Positions 45,708 through 57,081 are shown, counted from the first letter of the stretch. The stretch: DNA of 64,000 bases from a bacterium (GCA_905221105.1 CAJNBW010000004.1:72102-136101), one strand, 5' to 3'. Numbers and translations: made by a program. The notes: generated by a model from the sequence alone, not told the origin.

Positions 45708-46520
45708 CTATTTTTTCAAAGCATCATACAAGTTACGGATAGGTTGCTTTAATGTCGGATGGATAAAATGAGGCGCAATTTCTTGTAGAGACTCAAGAAC
45801 AAACAGGCGTTCTGCTATATAAGGATGAGGCAAGATAAGCTCGTCTGTATAAATGACCTGGTCCTCCACAAAGAGTAAGTCCAAATCAATCAACCGAGGT
45901 CCCCAATGCACTTCTCTCACCCGTCCCATCTCTGACTCGATGGCTAACAAGGTTTCTAACAAGACTGGTGCTGGTAGCCAGGTTTCCACCTCGATCACTT
46001 GATTGGCAAAACTATCCTGCTCCACTCCACCCCAAGGCTCCGTCGCTAAGACACTGGACTCTTTGAGAATACGGATGCCACGAGCTCGCAGTTTGTCAAT
46101 GGCTTGCTCCAAGTTCGCTTGCTTGTCCCCCATATTGCTTCCTAGAGCGATAAAGGCCCGTTGCTTGCGACGATGAATGGTCACTGAGCAAGTATCCAAC
46201 GGCAAATGGACTGGCGCCCAAGGCTTTTTCAGTTCCAACTCAATCTCTTGGACAAGAGGATAGGCCTCAAAAGTACGTTCTAGCAATTTATAGGCTACCG
46301 TTTCAATCAAGTCCTCACTCGTTTCCTGAAACCAAGTCGTCCACTGCTGACACAATTCTCCATAATGGACAGAGGACGTTAAATCCAAGTCTGTCGCTGC
46401 CTTGGTCATATCATAGGAAAGGATTGCTGAAACGACAAACTTTTGCCCCAATTCCTTTTCACTAGGAAAAAGACCATGATAGGCAAAAATTTCCAAATCT
46501 TTAATCTGCAGTTGATCCAT
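45708..46520 (-). CDS. sulD: Bifunctional dihydroneopterin aldolase / HPPK (SulD)
   Basis: Two consecutive steps of folate synthesis. 270 residues: N-terminal FolB (about 1-118, [21 protein letters not shown]) and C-terminal FolK (about 120-270, [43 protein letters not shown]). The fusion is known from pneumococcal sulD. Last gene of the leftward folP-folC-folE-sulD operon, 42 bases after folE, ending at a terminator. Confidence 0.94.
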   Translation of the reverse strand: MDQLQIKDLEIFAYHGLFPSEKELGQKFVVSAILSYDMTKAATDLDLTSSVHYGELCQQWTTWFQETSEDLIETVAYKLLERTFEAYPLVQEIELELKKPWAPVHLPLDTCSVTIHRRKQRAFIALGSNMGDKQANLEQAIDKLRARGIRILKESSVLATEPWGGVEQDSFANQVIEVETWLPAPVLLETLLAIESEMGRVREVHWGPRLIDLDLLFVEDQVIYTDELILPHPYIAERLFVLESLQEIAPHFIHPTLKQPIRNLYDALKK

Positions 46521-46562
46521 AATGATTCCTTTCTAGAAAAATCCGCTTGAAGCGGATTCTTT

Positions 46563-47117
46563 TTATAGCCCCATTAAACGATAAGCCTGATCTCGGAGGT
46601 CCTTATCTGTTTCAAATAGACCACGAGCTACTGTCGTCAAGGTTGCAGTGCCTGGTTTTCTGACACCACGCATGCTCATACACATATGTTCCGCTTCAAT
46701 GACAACAAAGGCTCCTTTAGCACCCAGATACTCCATCAAGGCATCTGCCACTTCGATATTCAAACGTTCTTGAATTTGTGGTTTTTTCGAATAAACTTCA
46801 ACCGTACGGGCTAGCTTAGACAAACCTGCCACACGACCATCTGGAATGTAGGCAATATGTGCTCTCCCATAAAATGGTAGAAAGTGGTGTTCACACATAG
46901 TATGGAAAAAGATGTCCTTTTCTACCACCATATTATCATCAATAATCTCAAAGGATTTTGACAAATGTTCCTCCGCTGTTTGACCAAGACCTGAAAAAAT
47001 CTCTTGGTACATACGAGCCACACGAGCAGGTGTTTCCTGCAAGCCCTCGCGGTCAGTGTCCTCTCCGACAGCCTCGATAATCATTTTTACAGCTGCTTCA
47101 ATCTTTTGTGTATCCAT
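46563..47117 (-). CDS. folE: GTP cyclohydrolase I
   Basis: First step of the pterin branch of folate synthesis: GTP to dihydroneopterin triphosphate. 184 residues with the zinc and active-site motif [21 protein letters not shown], the [20 protein letters not shown] segment and C-terminal [12 protein letters not shown] with the second zinc cysteine. Overlaps the end of folC by 20 bases. Known as sulC in pneumococci. Confidence 0.96.
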   Translation of the reverse strand: MDTQKIEAAVKMIIEAVGEDTDREGLQETPARVARMYQEIFSGLGQTAEEHLSKSFEIIDDNMVVEKDIFFHTMCEHHFLPFYGRAHIAYIPDGRVAGLSKLARTVEVYSKKPQIQERLNIEVADALMEYLGAKGAFVVIEAEHMCMSMRGVRKPGTATLTTVARGLFETDKDLRDQAYRLMGL

Positions 47118-48420
47118 TTTCGTTTTTCCTCTCCATCAGATAGGCTCTCACTTGGCTCAAGAAATACAAGGAACCTGTGACAATCCTAACTGTTTTTTTC
47201 TCTTCTTTTTTATCTGTCAATTTCTGCTCTAGAAAATCCTGCCAACTTTGGAAGCTGAGATTTCTAGACTTAGCTGCCTCTTTCAGCACGCTTTCATCAG
47301 TCGCCCGACTATCGTCAAAATGTGTCAGGGTAAGATCGGTATCTGGCATGGTCCCCAGCAAGTCCAACATATCCTCCAAGGCCTTGGTTTTGATACAAGT
47401 AAAGAGGATTTCCTTATGATAATCCGCAAAGCGTTCTTGCAAGGTTGCTACTAAAGCCTTAATGGCATGAGGATTGTGGGCCCCATCCAAAATCATCAAG
47501 GGTTCTCTAGACACAACTTCCAAGCGCCCCGGCCAACTTGTTTCTTCCAAGGCCTGAGCAAGCAAGTCATTACTTGCTAGTTCTCGACCATCCTCTTGAC
47601 AAAATGTATCAAGTAAAGCTATAGCCATCCCAGCATTCTCTATCTGGTGCAAACCAAGTAGGCCAGTCTGGAAGTGACCTTGTCTGAGAGAGCTAGTATA
47701 ATTAAAGACTTCCCCTGTCACCACACTCTTTTGATGATCAACCTGATAATCTACCCCGTAGGCAAGTCTCGGCGCATCTTTCCCTTCCGCAATGCGGTCA
47801 ATCACAGCCAAAGCTTCTGGAAAAATGCGACCTGTCACCAAGGGAATACCTTGTTTGATAATACCAGCTTTCTGCTCTGCTATGGCTTCCAAGGTGTCCC
47901 CAAGTAGGGCTACATGGTCCAGTCCAATGGTTGTGATGCCTGTTAAAACCGGCTGGCAAACATTGGTACTATCCAAGAGTCCACCCATGCCCACCTCCAT
48001 AATGGCCACATCTACTTGCTCTGTGGCAAAGTAGTCATAGGCCAGAGCTGTGATAATCTCAAACTCGGTTGTGCCCTGTAAATTGGCAGCCGATTCCCCC
48101 TCAAGCAAAGTCTGATAGTCTGCCATGAGGGATTCTAGCCTCGCTTCTGGGATAGATTCCCCATTGATGCTAATCTGGTCTGTATAATGAATGAGATAGG
48201 GCGAGCTGAACACGCCAACTCTCAGCCCTAGCTTTTCCAGCATATTTTTCAAAAAAGCAATGGTCGAACCCTTGCCATTGGTCCCTCCGATATGGATGAC
48301 CTTGAGTTTGAGATGGGGATTGCCACGCAAAGCTAACAGTTCCACCATTCGTTCCAAGCCAAAATGCGGTTGGTCCGTCCGGTAGTTGGCAATCCACTGA
48401 TTGTTTTCAATTTCTTTCAT
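47098..48420 (-). CDS. folC: Dihydrofolate synthase / folylpolyglutamate synthase (SulB)
   Basis: Mur-ligase family enzyme adding glutamate to dihydropteroate. 440 residues: P-loop [15 protein letters not shown], second ATP motif [14 protein letters not shown] with MEVGMGG, and C-terminal ligase domain [15 protein letters not shown]. It starts one base after the folP stop and overlaps folE, so the three are translated as one coupled unit. Pneumococcal name sulB. Confidence 0.94.
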   Translation of the reverse strand: MKEIENNQWIANYRTDQPHFGLERMVELLALRGNPHLKLKVIHIGGTNGKGSTIAFLKNMLEKLGLRVGVFSSPYLIHYTDQISINGESIPEARLESLMADYQTLLEGESAANLQGTTEFEIITALAYDYFATEQVDVAIMEVGMGGLLDSTNVCQPVLTGITTIGLDHVALLGDTLEAIAEQKAGIIKQGIPLVTGRIFPEALAVIDRIAEGKDAPRLAYGVDYQVDHQKSVVTGEVFNYTSSLRQGHFQTGLLGLHQIENAGMAIALLDTFCQEDGRELASNDLLAQALEETSWPGRLEVVSREPLMILDGAHNPHAIKALVATLQERFADYHKEILFTCIKTKALEDMLDLLGTMPDTDLTLTHFDDSRATDESVLKEAAKSRNLSFQSWQDFLEQKLTDKKEEKKTVRIVTGSLYFLSQVRAYLMERKNENGYTKD

Positions 48421-48421
48421 C

Positions 48422-49411
<990 letters not shown>

Positions 49412-49413
49412 CT

Positions 49414-49422
49414 ATTTTACCA
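49414..49422 (-). promoter_or_regulatory. Folate operon promoter (extended -10)
   Basis: Minus-strand TGGTAAAAT with the hexamer at 49419-49414, just after the terminator at 49431-49462. No clear -35. Confidence 0.45.
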
Positions 49423-49430
49423 TAAAAAAG

Positions 49431-49462
49431 AAAAAGATGGATACGATTGCATTCATCTTTTT
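49431..49462 (-). terminator. Terminator after the CPBP gene
   Basis: AAAAAGATG and CATCTTTTT arms with a 14-base loop, then TTTTTT on the minus strand. A second inverted repeat, GGAAGCAATTT with AAATTGCCTCC, lies at 49471-49507. Confidence 0.7.
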
Positions 49463-49568
49463 CACAGTTGAAGGAGGCAATTTCTCCCTCAAGAAAAATT
49501 GCTTCCATTTAGCAGAACCATTTCTCCCATTTTTAAAATATTGCCCTCAACTTTTAAAGTAGAGAACC

Positions 49569-50279
49569 TTAAATAGGCACACCAAAGCTTCTACTAACAA
49601 TAATCATAAGTGCAAACAAGCAAAAGACTACTCCGTTAACAATCATATGAAGTAAGATAGACATTTCTAAACGTTGGGTTTTATAGACAGTCCACGTTAA
49701 AACCGATGACATGCCACCATAGATTAAAAGAGAAGGCAGATTTGTTGGTAGATGCAGCAAAGCAAATACAATTGCACCTATTATGTATCCCAAATTTTCA
49801 TTTCCTCTAAAAATCTTTTTAGGAATTATACCTCGACATAAAATCTCCTCACAAATAGGAGCTATTAGAACCAGTAAGAAAAAACTGGAAATTAAGGAAC
49901 TATTCTGGATCAAATCATTAATATTTGATTGATTGCTGGTTGTTGTTTCATTCATCAAATGCAGTAAGACCACACCAAGAATATTAAAGGCAAGAATCAC
50001 TAGATAGCTTAAGGCCAATCTAGCCAAATCCTTAGCCTTGAAAAACGATAAACCAAAACTAGCCAACTGTGTTTTCCTAGCACCTATTATAAATACAGTT
50101 AAAACCACAAGAGATAAGGTCCCTACTAATAGTCCCGTTTGAAGCAGTGGAAATTTTCTGCTAGTTAGAAAAGTTGCTAGGGCTAAAGGAAACTGAGAAA
50201 ACAAAAGCCCTACTAGAAAGATTATTAACCACTTCCCCCAGTTTAATACTTCACCCCAAATATTCTTTTTTATCATCAA
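49569..50279 (-). CDS. CPBP family intramembrane glutamic endopeptidase
   Basis: 236 residues, about seven or eight hydrophobic helices. Contains the CPBP/Abi signature: EEILCRGIIPKKIF (glutamate pair and arginine) and later FALLHLPTN and MIVNGVVFCLF with the further conserved His and Asn. Family members include CAAX-type proteases and bacteriocin-immunity proteins; no bacteriocin gene is seen nearby, so the role here is open. AT-rich relative to the folate genes. Confidence 0.85.
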   Translation of the reverse strand: MMIKKNIWGEVLNWGKWLIIFLVGLLFSQFPLALATFLTSRKFPLLQTGLLVGTLSLVVLTVFIIGARKTQLASFGLSFFKAKDLARLALSYLVILAFNILGVVLLHLMNETTTSNQSNINDLIQNSSLISSFFLLVLIAPICEEILCRGIIPKKIFRGNENLGYIIGAIVFALLHLPTNLPSLLIYGGMSSVLTWTVYKTQRLEMSILLHMIVNGVVFCLFALMIIVSRSFGVPI

Positions 50280-50338
50280 TCATACTCCTACCATTCAATC
50301 AAAATCACCTACCTAGTTTGAAGCAATTTTCAAGTAAC

Positions 50339-50376
50339 TATAATATAAAAAGGGGAGAACCCCTTTTTATATTATA
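50339..50376 (-). terminator. Terminator after the purine permease gene
   Basis: A perfect 17-base stem (TATAATATAAAAAGGGG with its complement) around AGAA, the longest perfect hairpin in the window. It lies 4 bases after the permease stop. Confidence 0.9.
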
Positions 50377-50380
50377 GCAT

Positions 50381-51799
50381 TTATAAGGCCATGCTGATGT
50401 AGTTAAGGATAAACAAGGCATCCAAAATCCAAATCATGACATGAACATCTTTAGCTTGACCTTTGACAAGCTTAGTCAAAGTGTAAGTCAAGAAACCAAC
50501 TGCAATCCCTTGAGTAATAGAGTAGCTGAATCCCATAAAGATAGATGTGAAGAAGGCAGGAACCGCTTCAGACATATCATCCCAATGGATATTTTTCAAG
50601 CTAGCCAACATCATAATCCCAACGATAATCAAGATTGGAGCTGTAGCGGCTGTTGGTACGATCGCTAGAAGTGGGCTAAAGAAGCTTGAAATCGCAAAAC
50701 AGATTGCTACAACCAAGGCTGTCAAACCAGTACGTCCACCTGCACCGATACCAGCAGCAGACTCAACATAAGTCGTTACGTTTGAAGTACCTGCGATGGC
50801 ACCAATTGAAGTACCAATCAAGTCAGAGTAAAGAGCCTTGTCCAACTTAGCTGATTGATGATTTTCACCATTTGTAGCTACGATACCGACTTTTTCACCT
50901 GTACCAATCAAGGTACCAATCGTGTCAAAAATATCTGTCAATGAGAAGGCAAGAATGGCCATCAGAGTTTCAGGCAAGCGAGCTGTATCTGAAATCAAAG
51001 CTCCCAAACCTTCTGAACCAAGAGCTGCACCAAAGACTATCTTCAAGTCTTCAAAGGCTGCACCAACATGGTTATTAGCAAAATCGATACTAGACAAATC
51101 TACCAAACCAACTGCAATAGCAAGAACAGTTGTTGTCAAGATAGAGAGGATAATTCCTCCTTTAATCCCTTTAATGACAAAGAAGATCGTAATGGCAAGT
51201 CCTGCAAGAGCCACCAAAACAGCTGGATTATTAAAGCTGACCAATCCTGGAACTGCTGAAGCATTTGCTGTAATCGCTGCTTGAGCTTTATCAGCCCCTT
51301 CTCCTGCAACCGTATAGTTCCCTGGATCAATAGAGAATTTCAAAAGTCCAGCATTCTTAATTCCCACGTAGGCAAGAAAGACACCGATACCAGCTGAAAT
51401 AGCCGAACGAAGGGCATTCGGAATCGATTCAATGATCATTTTACGAACATTTGTCAAGGTAATAATCAATGAGATAATTCCACAGATGAAGACCATAGCC
51501 AAGGCTTCTTGCCATGAATAACCAAGTCCAAATACGACTGTAAAGGTAAAGAAGGCATTGAGTCCCATACCTGGCGCTTGAGCGTATGGCAGGTTAGCAT
51601 AGAAGGCCATCATCAAGGTACCAGCAACTGCACCGATAATCGTTGCAAGGAAGACACCCTGAGCAGGCATTCCTGTTTGCGAAAGAATTTGTGGGTTTAC
51701 AAAGAGAATATAGCTCATTGCAAAGAAAGTTGTTAAACCAGCGAGAACCTCTGTACGAACGTCTGTACCGTTCTCTTTTAGTTTAAATAATTTGTCCAT
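50381..51799 (-). CDS. Guanine/hypoxanthine permease (NCS2, AzgA/PbuG type)
   Basis: 472 residues, about 12-14 membrane helices, cytoplasmic membrane. Signatures: EVLAGLTTFFAMSYILFVNP, GLGYSWQEALAMVFICGI, and TDIFDTIGTLIGTGEKVG, all typical of the AzgA branch of nucleobase:proton symporters rather than the uracil/xanthine branch. Start ATG 51799 follows GGAGATTGATA; the in-frame extension upstream lacks a ribosome site. Substrate (guanine or hypoxanthine) is inferred. Confidence 0.88.
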   Translation of the reverse strand: MDKLFKLKENGTDVRTEVLAGLTTFFAMSYILFVNPQILSQTGMPAQGVFLATIIGAVAGTLMMAFYANLPYAQAPGMGLNAFFTFTVVFGLGYSWQEALAMVFICGIISLIITLTNVRKMIIESIPNALRSAISAGIGVFLAYVGIKNAGLLKFSIDPGNYTVAGEGADKAQAAITANASAVPGLVSFNNPAVLVALAGLAITIFFVIKGIKGGIILSILTTTVLAIAVGLVDLSSIDFANNHVGAAFEDLKIVFGAALGSEGLGALISDTARLPETLMAILAFSLTDIFDTIGTLIGTGEKVGIVATNGENHQSAKLDKALYSDLIGTSIGAIAGTSNVTTYVESAAGIGAGGRTGLTALVVAICFAISSFFSPLLAIVPTAATAPILIIVGIMMLASLKNIHWDDMSEAVPAFFTSIFMGFSYSITQGIAVGFLTYTLTKLVKGQAKDVHVMIWILDALFILNYISMAL

Positions 51800-51988
51800 T
51801 ATCAATCTCCTTTTAATTTTTACGAACAATAATAGAATTATATCATTTATCATTCACTTTTTCAATATCTTTGTTTGATTTATTTAAGAATTTGATGAAA
51901 TTTTATTTTTGGTTTCGAATCTGCTTTTCTGCCTGCTTTCTGTTATAATAGTAGACATCTTATCTGAAAAGACACTAGAAAGGTCCCT

Positions 51989-52801
51989 ATGACGAAAAAA
52001 ATTATTGCAGTTGACCTGGATGGAACCCTACTCAACTCAGACAGTCAAATTTCTGACTTTACCAAAAAAACCATCAAAAAAGTTGTTGAAAAAGGCCATC
52101 AGGTTATTATTACGACAGGTCGCCCTTACCGTATGTCAAAAGATTTTTACCATGAACTAGGCTTAAACACTCCTATGATTAATTTCAATGGCTCCCTTAC
52201 TCATTTACCAGACCAAGTTTGGGATTTTGAAAAGTGTTTGACTGTAGACAAAAAATATCTGCTCGATATGGTTCAACGTTCAGAAGATATTCAAGCTGAT
52301 TTTATTGCTGGAGAATATCGTAAAAAATTCTACATTACAAATCCTAATGAAGAAATTGCCAATCCCAAACTATTTGGTGTAGAAGCTTTCCAACCTGAAG
52401 ATCAATTCCAGCCTGAATTAGTAACCAAGGATCCTAACTGTATTCTGTTACAGACCAGAGCTAGTGACAAATATGCTCTGGCAAAAGAAATGAACGCCTT
52501 CTACCAACATCAACTGTCTATTAATACTTGGGGTGGTCCGCTCAATATCCTTGAGTGTACCCCAAAAGGGGTCAACAAGGCCTTTGCTTTGGACTACTTG
52601 CTCAAGGTAATGAACCGTGACAAAAAAGATTTGATTGCTTTTGGTGATGAACACAATGATACCGAAATGCTAGCTTTTGCTGGGAAGGGCTATGCCATGA
52701 AAAATGCCAATCCAGAGCTACTCCCTTATGCGGATGAGCAAATTTCCCTGACCAATGACCAAGACGGGGTTGCCAAAACCCTACAAGACTTATTCTTATA
52801 G
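51989..52801 (+). CDS. Cof-type HAD-IIB phosphatase
   Basis: 270 residues: motif I AVDLDGTLLNSD, motif II TTGRPYRMS, metal motif FGDEHNDTEML, and a C2-type cap in between. Cof/YidA-like sugar-phosphate phosphatases share this layout; substrate is unknown. Promoter TATAAT about 45 bases upstream and AGAAAGG ahead of the ATG. Divergent from the purine permease and followed by a palindromic terminator. Confidence 0.88.
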   Translation: MTKKIIAVDLDGTLLNSDSQISDFTKKTIKKVVEKGHQVIITTGRPYRMSKDFYHELGLNTPMINFNGSLTHLPDQVWDFEKCLTVDKKYLLDMVQRSEDIQADFIAGEYRKKFYITNPNEEIANPKLFGVEAFQPEDQFQPELVTKDPNCILLQTRASDKYALAKEMNAFYQHQLSINTWGGPLNILECTPKGVNKAFALDYLLKVMNRDKKDLIAFGDEHNDTEMLAFAGKGYAMKNANPELLPYADEQISLTNDQDGVAKTLQDLFL

Positions 52802-52809
52802 TCCATTCT

Positions 52810-52829
52810 GACCAGCTTGCAAGCTGGTC
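52810..52829 (+). terminator. Terminator after the Cof gene
   Basis: GACCAGCTTGCAAGCTGGTC, a perfect 20-base palindrome, 8 bases after the stop codon; the following T tract is broken. Confidence 0.65.
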
Positions 52830-52894
52830 TTTGTGCTCTTTTCACAGTCTCATCAACCAGTTAATCGATTGTTCTATTTTTCACCTCCAAAACC

Positions 52895-52929
52895 TTGGAA
52901 AAGGCTTTCTTTTGTGATATACTTCACAT
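52895..52929 (+). promoter_or_regulatory. adh promoter with a Rex-type operator
   Basis: TTGGAA (52895-52900), 17-base spacer, TATACT (52918-52923). TTGTGATATACTTCACAT at 52912-52929 covers the -10 and matches the Rex consensus TTGTGAAN4TTCACAA at nearly all fixed positions. Rex is the NADH-sensing repressor of fermentation genes in Gram-positives. Confidence 0.65.
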
Positions 52930-53025
52930 ATAAATACAAGAGAGCTCGTCACACTCGACTCTGTTGAAACATAATCAATCCAGTCCTGTTGTCCCTGTTC
53001 TCGGCCAATATCAAGGAGGATAGCT

Positions 53026-54045
53026 ATGAAAGCTGTTGTTGTAAATCCAGAAAGCACTGGTGTTGCTGTTGAAGAAAAAGTACTCCGTCCACTTGAAACT
53101 GGGGAAGCACTTGTAGAGATTGAATACTGTGGTGTTTGCCACACTGACCTCCACGTTGCCCATGGTGACTTTGGTCAAGTACCAGGACGTGTCCTAGGAC
53201 ACGAAGGTGTTGGTATCGTTAAGGAAATTGCTCCAGATGTTAAAAGCCTTAAAGTTGGCGACCGTGTCAGCGTTGCTTGGTTCTTTGAAGGATGTGGTAC
53301 TTGTGAATACTGTACAACTGGCCGTGAAACTCTTTGCCGGACAGTAAAAAATGCCGGCTACTCAGTAGACGGAGGTATGGCTGAACAATGTATCGTAACT
53401 GCAGACTATGCTGTCAAAGTTCCTGACGGACTTGATCCAGCCCAAGCTTCTTCTATTACATGTGCTGGGGTAACAACCTATAAAGCTATTAAAGAAGCCA
53501 AAGTTGAACCAGGCCAATGGGTTGTTCTTTACGGTGCTGGTGGACTTGGTAACCTAGCTGTTCAATATGCTAAAAAAGTATTCAATGCTCATGTCATCGC
53601 AGTTGATATCAACAACGACAAACTTGCCCTTGCAAAAGAAGTCGGTGCGGATATCGTTATTAACGGTCTCGAAGTCGAGGATCTGCCAGGCCTAATCAAA
53701 GAAAATACAAATGGAGGTGCTCACTCAGCTGTCGTAACTGCTGTATCTAAAGTTGCCTTCAATCAGGCTGTTGACTCCGTTCGTGCTGGTGGTCGCGTCG
53801 TCGCTGTCGGTCTTCCTTCTGAAATGATGGAACTCAGTATCGTCAAAACCGTTCTAGATGGAATCCAAGTCATCGGTTCTCTTGTTGGAACTCGTAAAGA
53901 CTTGGAAGAAGCCTTCCAATTCGGTGCAGAAGGTTTGGTAGTTCCAGTTGTCCAAAAACGTCCAGTCGAAGATGCCGTAGCCATTTTCGACGAAATGGAA
54001 AAAGGTCAAATTCAAGGACGTATGGTACTCGACTTCACCCACTAA
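53026..54045 (+). CDS. adhA: Zinc-dependent alcohol dehydrogenase
   Basis: 339 residues, medium-chain dehydrogenase. Catalytic zinc ligands near Cys38 and His39 in [12 protein letters not shown] plus GHEGVG; the structural zinc loop [21 protein letters not shown]-binding [14 protein letters not shown]. Length and motifs match AdhA/AdhP-type enzymes that reduce acetaldehyde with NADH. The promoter carries a Rex-type operator, which agrees with redox control. AGGAGG ribosome site is present. Monocistronic, with its own terminator. Confidence 0.9.
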   Translation: MKAVVVNPESTGVAVEEKVLRPLETGEALVEIEYCGVCHTDLHVAHGDFGQVPGRVLGHEGVGIVKEIAPDVKSLKVGDRVSVAWFFEGCGTCEYCTTGRETLCRTVKNAGYSVDGGMAEQCIVTADYAVKVPDGLDPAQASSITCAGVTTYKAIKEAKVEPGQWVVLYGAGGLGNLAVQYAKKVFNAHVIAVDINNDKLALAKEVGADIVINGLEVEDLPGLIKENTNGGAHSAVVTAVSKVAFNQAVDSVRAGGRVVAVGLPSEMMELSIVKTVLDGIQVIGSLVGTRKDLEEAFQFGAEGLVVPVVQKRPVEDAVAIFDEMEKGQIQGRMVLDFTH

Positions 54046-54065
54046 TCTAATAGAAACCTATTTTA

Positions 54066-54093
54066 AAAGTTGGAATACGCTTCCAACTTTTTT
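54066..54093 (+). terminator. Terminator after adhA
   Basis: AAAGTTGGAA and TTCCAACTTT with TTT following. Confidence 0.85.
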
Positions 54094-54191
54094 ATATTAA
54101 ATTTTTAAATATGAGTTCAAAAAAACTTTCCTAAAACTCAATATATCAATATTTTCAGATGTAATCTTTTTAATTATTTTATGATAAATAG

Positions 54192-54220
54192 TTGATTTTT
54201 AGATGAAAACGGTTTATACT
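54192..54220 (+). promoter_or_regulatory. manLMN promoter with cre-like site
   Basis: TTGATT (54192-54197), 17-base spacer, TATACT (54215-54220). ATGAAAACGGTTTATA at 54203-54218 overlaps the spacer and the -10, close to the cre consensus apart from the final CA. CcpA binding there would repress. Confidence 0.55.
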
Positions 54221-54281
54221 TAAAAAGTCTTAAAGTTTTCTTAAAAGAAAACTGAAACAACAAAAAGGAGGAATGACAATA

Positions 54282-55271
54282 ATGAGTATCGGAATCATTA
54301 TTGCGAGCCACGGCGAATTTGCTGCGGGTATTCATCAGTCAGGATCTATGATCTTTGGTGAACAAGAAAAGGTTCAAGTTGTAACCTTTATGCCAAATGA
54401 AGGTCCTGATGATCTATACGCTAAGTTTAATAACGCTGTTGCTGCATTTGACGCAGAAGATGAGGTTCTAGTTTTGGCTGACCTTTGGAGTGGATCTCCA
54501 TTTAACCAAGCTAGTCGCGTGATGGGAGAAAATCCTGAGCGTAAGTTTGCCATCATCACAGGTCTTAACTTACCGATGTTAATTCAAGCCTACACAGAGC
54601 GCCTGATGGACGCTGCTGCAGGTGTAGAAAAAGTCGCTGCGAATATCATTAAAGAAGCCAAAGATGGCATCAAGGCTCTTCCAGAAGAGCTAAACCCAGT
54701 TGAGGAAGTAGCAAGCGCTGCAGCTGCTCCAGTTGCCCAAGCTGCTATCCCAGAAGGAACTGTCATCGGAGACGGTAAACTCAAAATCAACCTTGCCCGT
54801 CTAGACACTCGTTTACTTCACGGTCAGGTTGCAACTGCTTGGACTCCAGATTCAAAAGCAGACCGTATCATCGTTGCTTCAGATAATGTAGCTAAAGACG
54901 AATTACGTAAAGAATTGATTAAACAAGCAGCTCCAGGTAAAGTGAAAGCAAACGTTGTTCCTATCCAAAAACTAATCGACGTTGCAAAAGATCCTCGCTT
55001 CGGAGGAACACATGCCCTTATCTTGTTTGAAACACCTCAAGATGCCCTTCGTGCAATCGAAGGTGGCGTGCCAATCAAAACTCTTAATGTTGGATCAATG
55101 GCTCACTCAACTGGTAAAACAATGGTTAACAACGTTTTGTCTATGGACAAAGATGACGTTGCTACATTTGAAAAAATGCGTGACCTTGGTGTTGAATTTG
55201 ACGTACGTAAAGTACCAAACGACACGAAAAAAGATTTGTTTGACTTGATCAACAAAGCAAACGTGCAATAA
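54282..55271 (+). CDS. manL: Mannose/glucose PTS component IIAB (ManL)
   Basis: Cytoplasmic phosphoryl-transfer subunit of the mannose-family PTS, main route for glucose, mannose and amino sugars in streptococci. 329 residues: IIA domain with His10 in IIASHGEFA, an Ala/Glu/Pro linker about 140-165, and IIB with the phosphorylated histidine in [18 protein letters not shown] 54282 is chosen over 54273 because AGGAGG lies 10 bases away versus 1. First of three genes; promoter carries a cre-like site. Confidence 0.95.
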
Positions 55272-55296
55272 TCGATTTTATGAAAGGATTTTAAAG

Positions 55297-56100
55297 ATGT
55301 CTATTATTTCTATGGTTTTAGTAGTCGTTGTAGCCTTCCTAGCAGGTCTTGAAGGTATCCTCGACCAGTTCCAATTCCATCAACCAATCGTAGCTTGTAC
55401 CCTTATCGGTCTTGTTACTGGTAACCTTGAAGCAGGGATTATCCTTGGTGGTTCTCTTCAAATGATCGCCCTTGGTTGGGCTAACATCGGAGCTGCCGTA
55501 GCTCCTGACGCTGCTCTTGCTTCTGTTGCTGCTGCCATTATCATGGTTCTTGGTGGCGACTTTACTAAGACAGGTATCGGTGTTGCCCAAGCGGTTGCTA
55601 TCCCTCTTGCAGTTGCTGGTCTATTCTTAACTATGATTGTCCGTACACTCTCTGTCGGATTGGTTCACACTGCTGATGCTTCTGCTAAAAAAGGTGACTT
55701 TAAAGCAGTTGAACGCGCTCACTTTGTCGCACTTCTTCTTCAAGGTCTTCGTATTGCAATCCCTGCAGCACTCCTTCTAATGGTACCAACTGAAACCGTA
55801 CAAAGCATTCTAAATACTATGCCTGATTGGCTTAAAGATGGTATGGCTATCGGTGGTGGTATGGTCGTTGCCGTTGGTTACGCTATGGTTATCAACATGA
55901 TGGCAACTCGTGAAGTATGGCCATTCTTCGCTATCGGTTTCGTGCTTGCTGCCGTGTCAGATATTACTCTAATCGGATTTGGTGCTATCGGTGTTGCTAT
56001 CGCTCTTATCTACCTTCACCTTTCTAAAACTGGTGGAAATGGTGGCGGAGGAGCCGCAACTTCTAACGACCCAATCGGCGATATCCTAGAAGACTACTAA
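55297..56100 (+). CDS. manM: Mannose PTS component IIC (ManM)
   Basis: Membrane sugar channel subunit. 267 residues, many hydrophobic helices, beginning VVVVAFLAGLEGILDQFQFHQP and GGSLQMIALGWANIGAAVAPD, hallmark of EII-Man IIC; a Gly-rich acidic tail ends the protein. Separated from manL by 25 bases and from manN by 23, each with its own AAGG-type ribosome site. Confidence 0.95.
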   Translation: MSIISMVLVVVVAFLAGLEGILDQFQFHQPIVACTLIGLVTGNLEAGIILGGSLQMIALGWANIGAAVAPDAALASVAAAIIMVLGGDFTKTGIGVAQAVAIPLAVAGLFLTMIVRTLSVGLVHTADASAKKGDFKAVERAHFVALLLQGLRIAIPAALLLMVPTETVQSILNTMPDWLKDGMAIGGGMVVAVGYAMVINMMATREVWPFFAIGFVLAAVSDITLIGFGAIGVAIALIYLHLSKTGGNGGGGAATSNDPIGDILEDY

Positions 56101-56123
56101 GATAAGAAAGGACTGAAAACATC

Positions 56124-57035
56124 ATGACTGAAAAACTTCAATTAACTAAATCAGATCGTAAAAAAGTTTGGTGGCGTTCAACTTTCTTACAAGGTTCTTG
56201 GAACTATGAACGTATGCAAAACTTGGGTTGGGCTTACTCATTAATTCCAGCTCTTAAAAAACTCTACACTAAAAAAGAAGATCAAATCGCTGCTCTTGAA
56301 CGCCATCTTGAGTTCTTCAACACTCACCCATACGTAGCTGCTCCAATCATGGGGGTTACTCTTGCACTTGAAGAAGAACGTGCTAACGGTGTTGAAATCG
56401 ACGACGCTGCTATCCAAGGGGTTAAAATCGGTATGATGGGACCTCTTGCTGGTATCGGTGACCCAGTATTCTGGTTTACAGTACGCCCAATCCTTGGATC
56501 ACTCGGTGCTTCACTTGCCCTTACTGGTAATATCTTAGGTCCAATCCTCTTCTTCGTTCTTTGGAACTTGATTCGTATGTCATTCTTGTGGTATACACAA
56601 GAGATTGGATACAAGGCTGGATCAGAAATCACTAAAGATATGTCTGGCGGTATCCTTCAAGACATCACTAAAGGAGCTTCTATCCTTGGTATGTTCATTC
56701 TTGCTGTCCTTGTTCAACGTTGGGTAAATATTAAATTTGCTTTCGATGTTGCCAAAGTTCAACTAGATGAAAAAGCTTATATCCATTGGGATAAATTACC
56801 AGAAGGATCTAAAGGTATCCAAGAAGCATTCGCACAAGTAGGACAAGGATTGTCTCAAACACCTGAAAAAGTTACTACTTTCCAACAAAACTTGGATATG
56901 TTGATTCCTGGACTATCAGGACTACTCCTTACTTTCCTTTGCATGTACTTGCTTAAGAAAAAAGTATCTCCAATCACTATTATCCTTGCACTCTTCGCAG
57001 TGGGTATTGTGGCACATGTTCTTCACATCATGTAA
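56124..57035 (+). CDS. manN: Mannose PTS component IID (ManN)
   Basis: Second membrane subunit unique to the mannose PTS family; also the receptor site for class IIa and related bacteriocins in other genera. 303 residues: RSTFLQGSWNYERMQNLGW near the N-terminus, FFNTHPYVAAPIMGVTLALEEE, GPLAGIGDPVFWFTVRPI and hydrophobic C-terminus. End of the manLMN operon, with a terminator after it. Confidence 0.95.
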   Translation: MTEKLQLTKSDRKKVWWRSTFLQGSWNYERMQNLGWAYSLIPALKKLYTKKEDQIAALERHLEFFNTHPYVAAPIMGVTLALEEERANGVEIDDAAIQGVKIGMMGPLAGIGDPVFWFTVRPILGSLGASLALTGNILGPILFFVLWNLIRMSFLWYTQEIGYKAGSEITKDMSGGILQDITKGASILGMFILAVLVQRWVNIKFAFDVAKVQLDEKAYIHWDKLPEGSKGIQEAFAQVGQGLSQTPEKVTTFQQNLDMLIPGLSGLLLTFLCMYLLKKKVSPITIILALFAVGIVAHVLHIM

Positions 57036-57046
57036 TCAAACAACTT

Positions 57047-57081
57047 AAAAGGAACCAGGTTCTAAGCCTGATTCCTTTTTT
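57047..57081 (+). terminator. Terminator after manN
   Basis: AAAAGGAA.CAGG and CCTG.TTCCTTTTTT around a short loop; lies between convergent manN and pepC. Confidence 0.8.

Noticed and set aside
50305..50337. BOX remnant before the purine permease terminator
   Set aside because: CTAGTTTGAAGCAATTTTC resembles the end of boxC, but only this fragment matches; too short to call.
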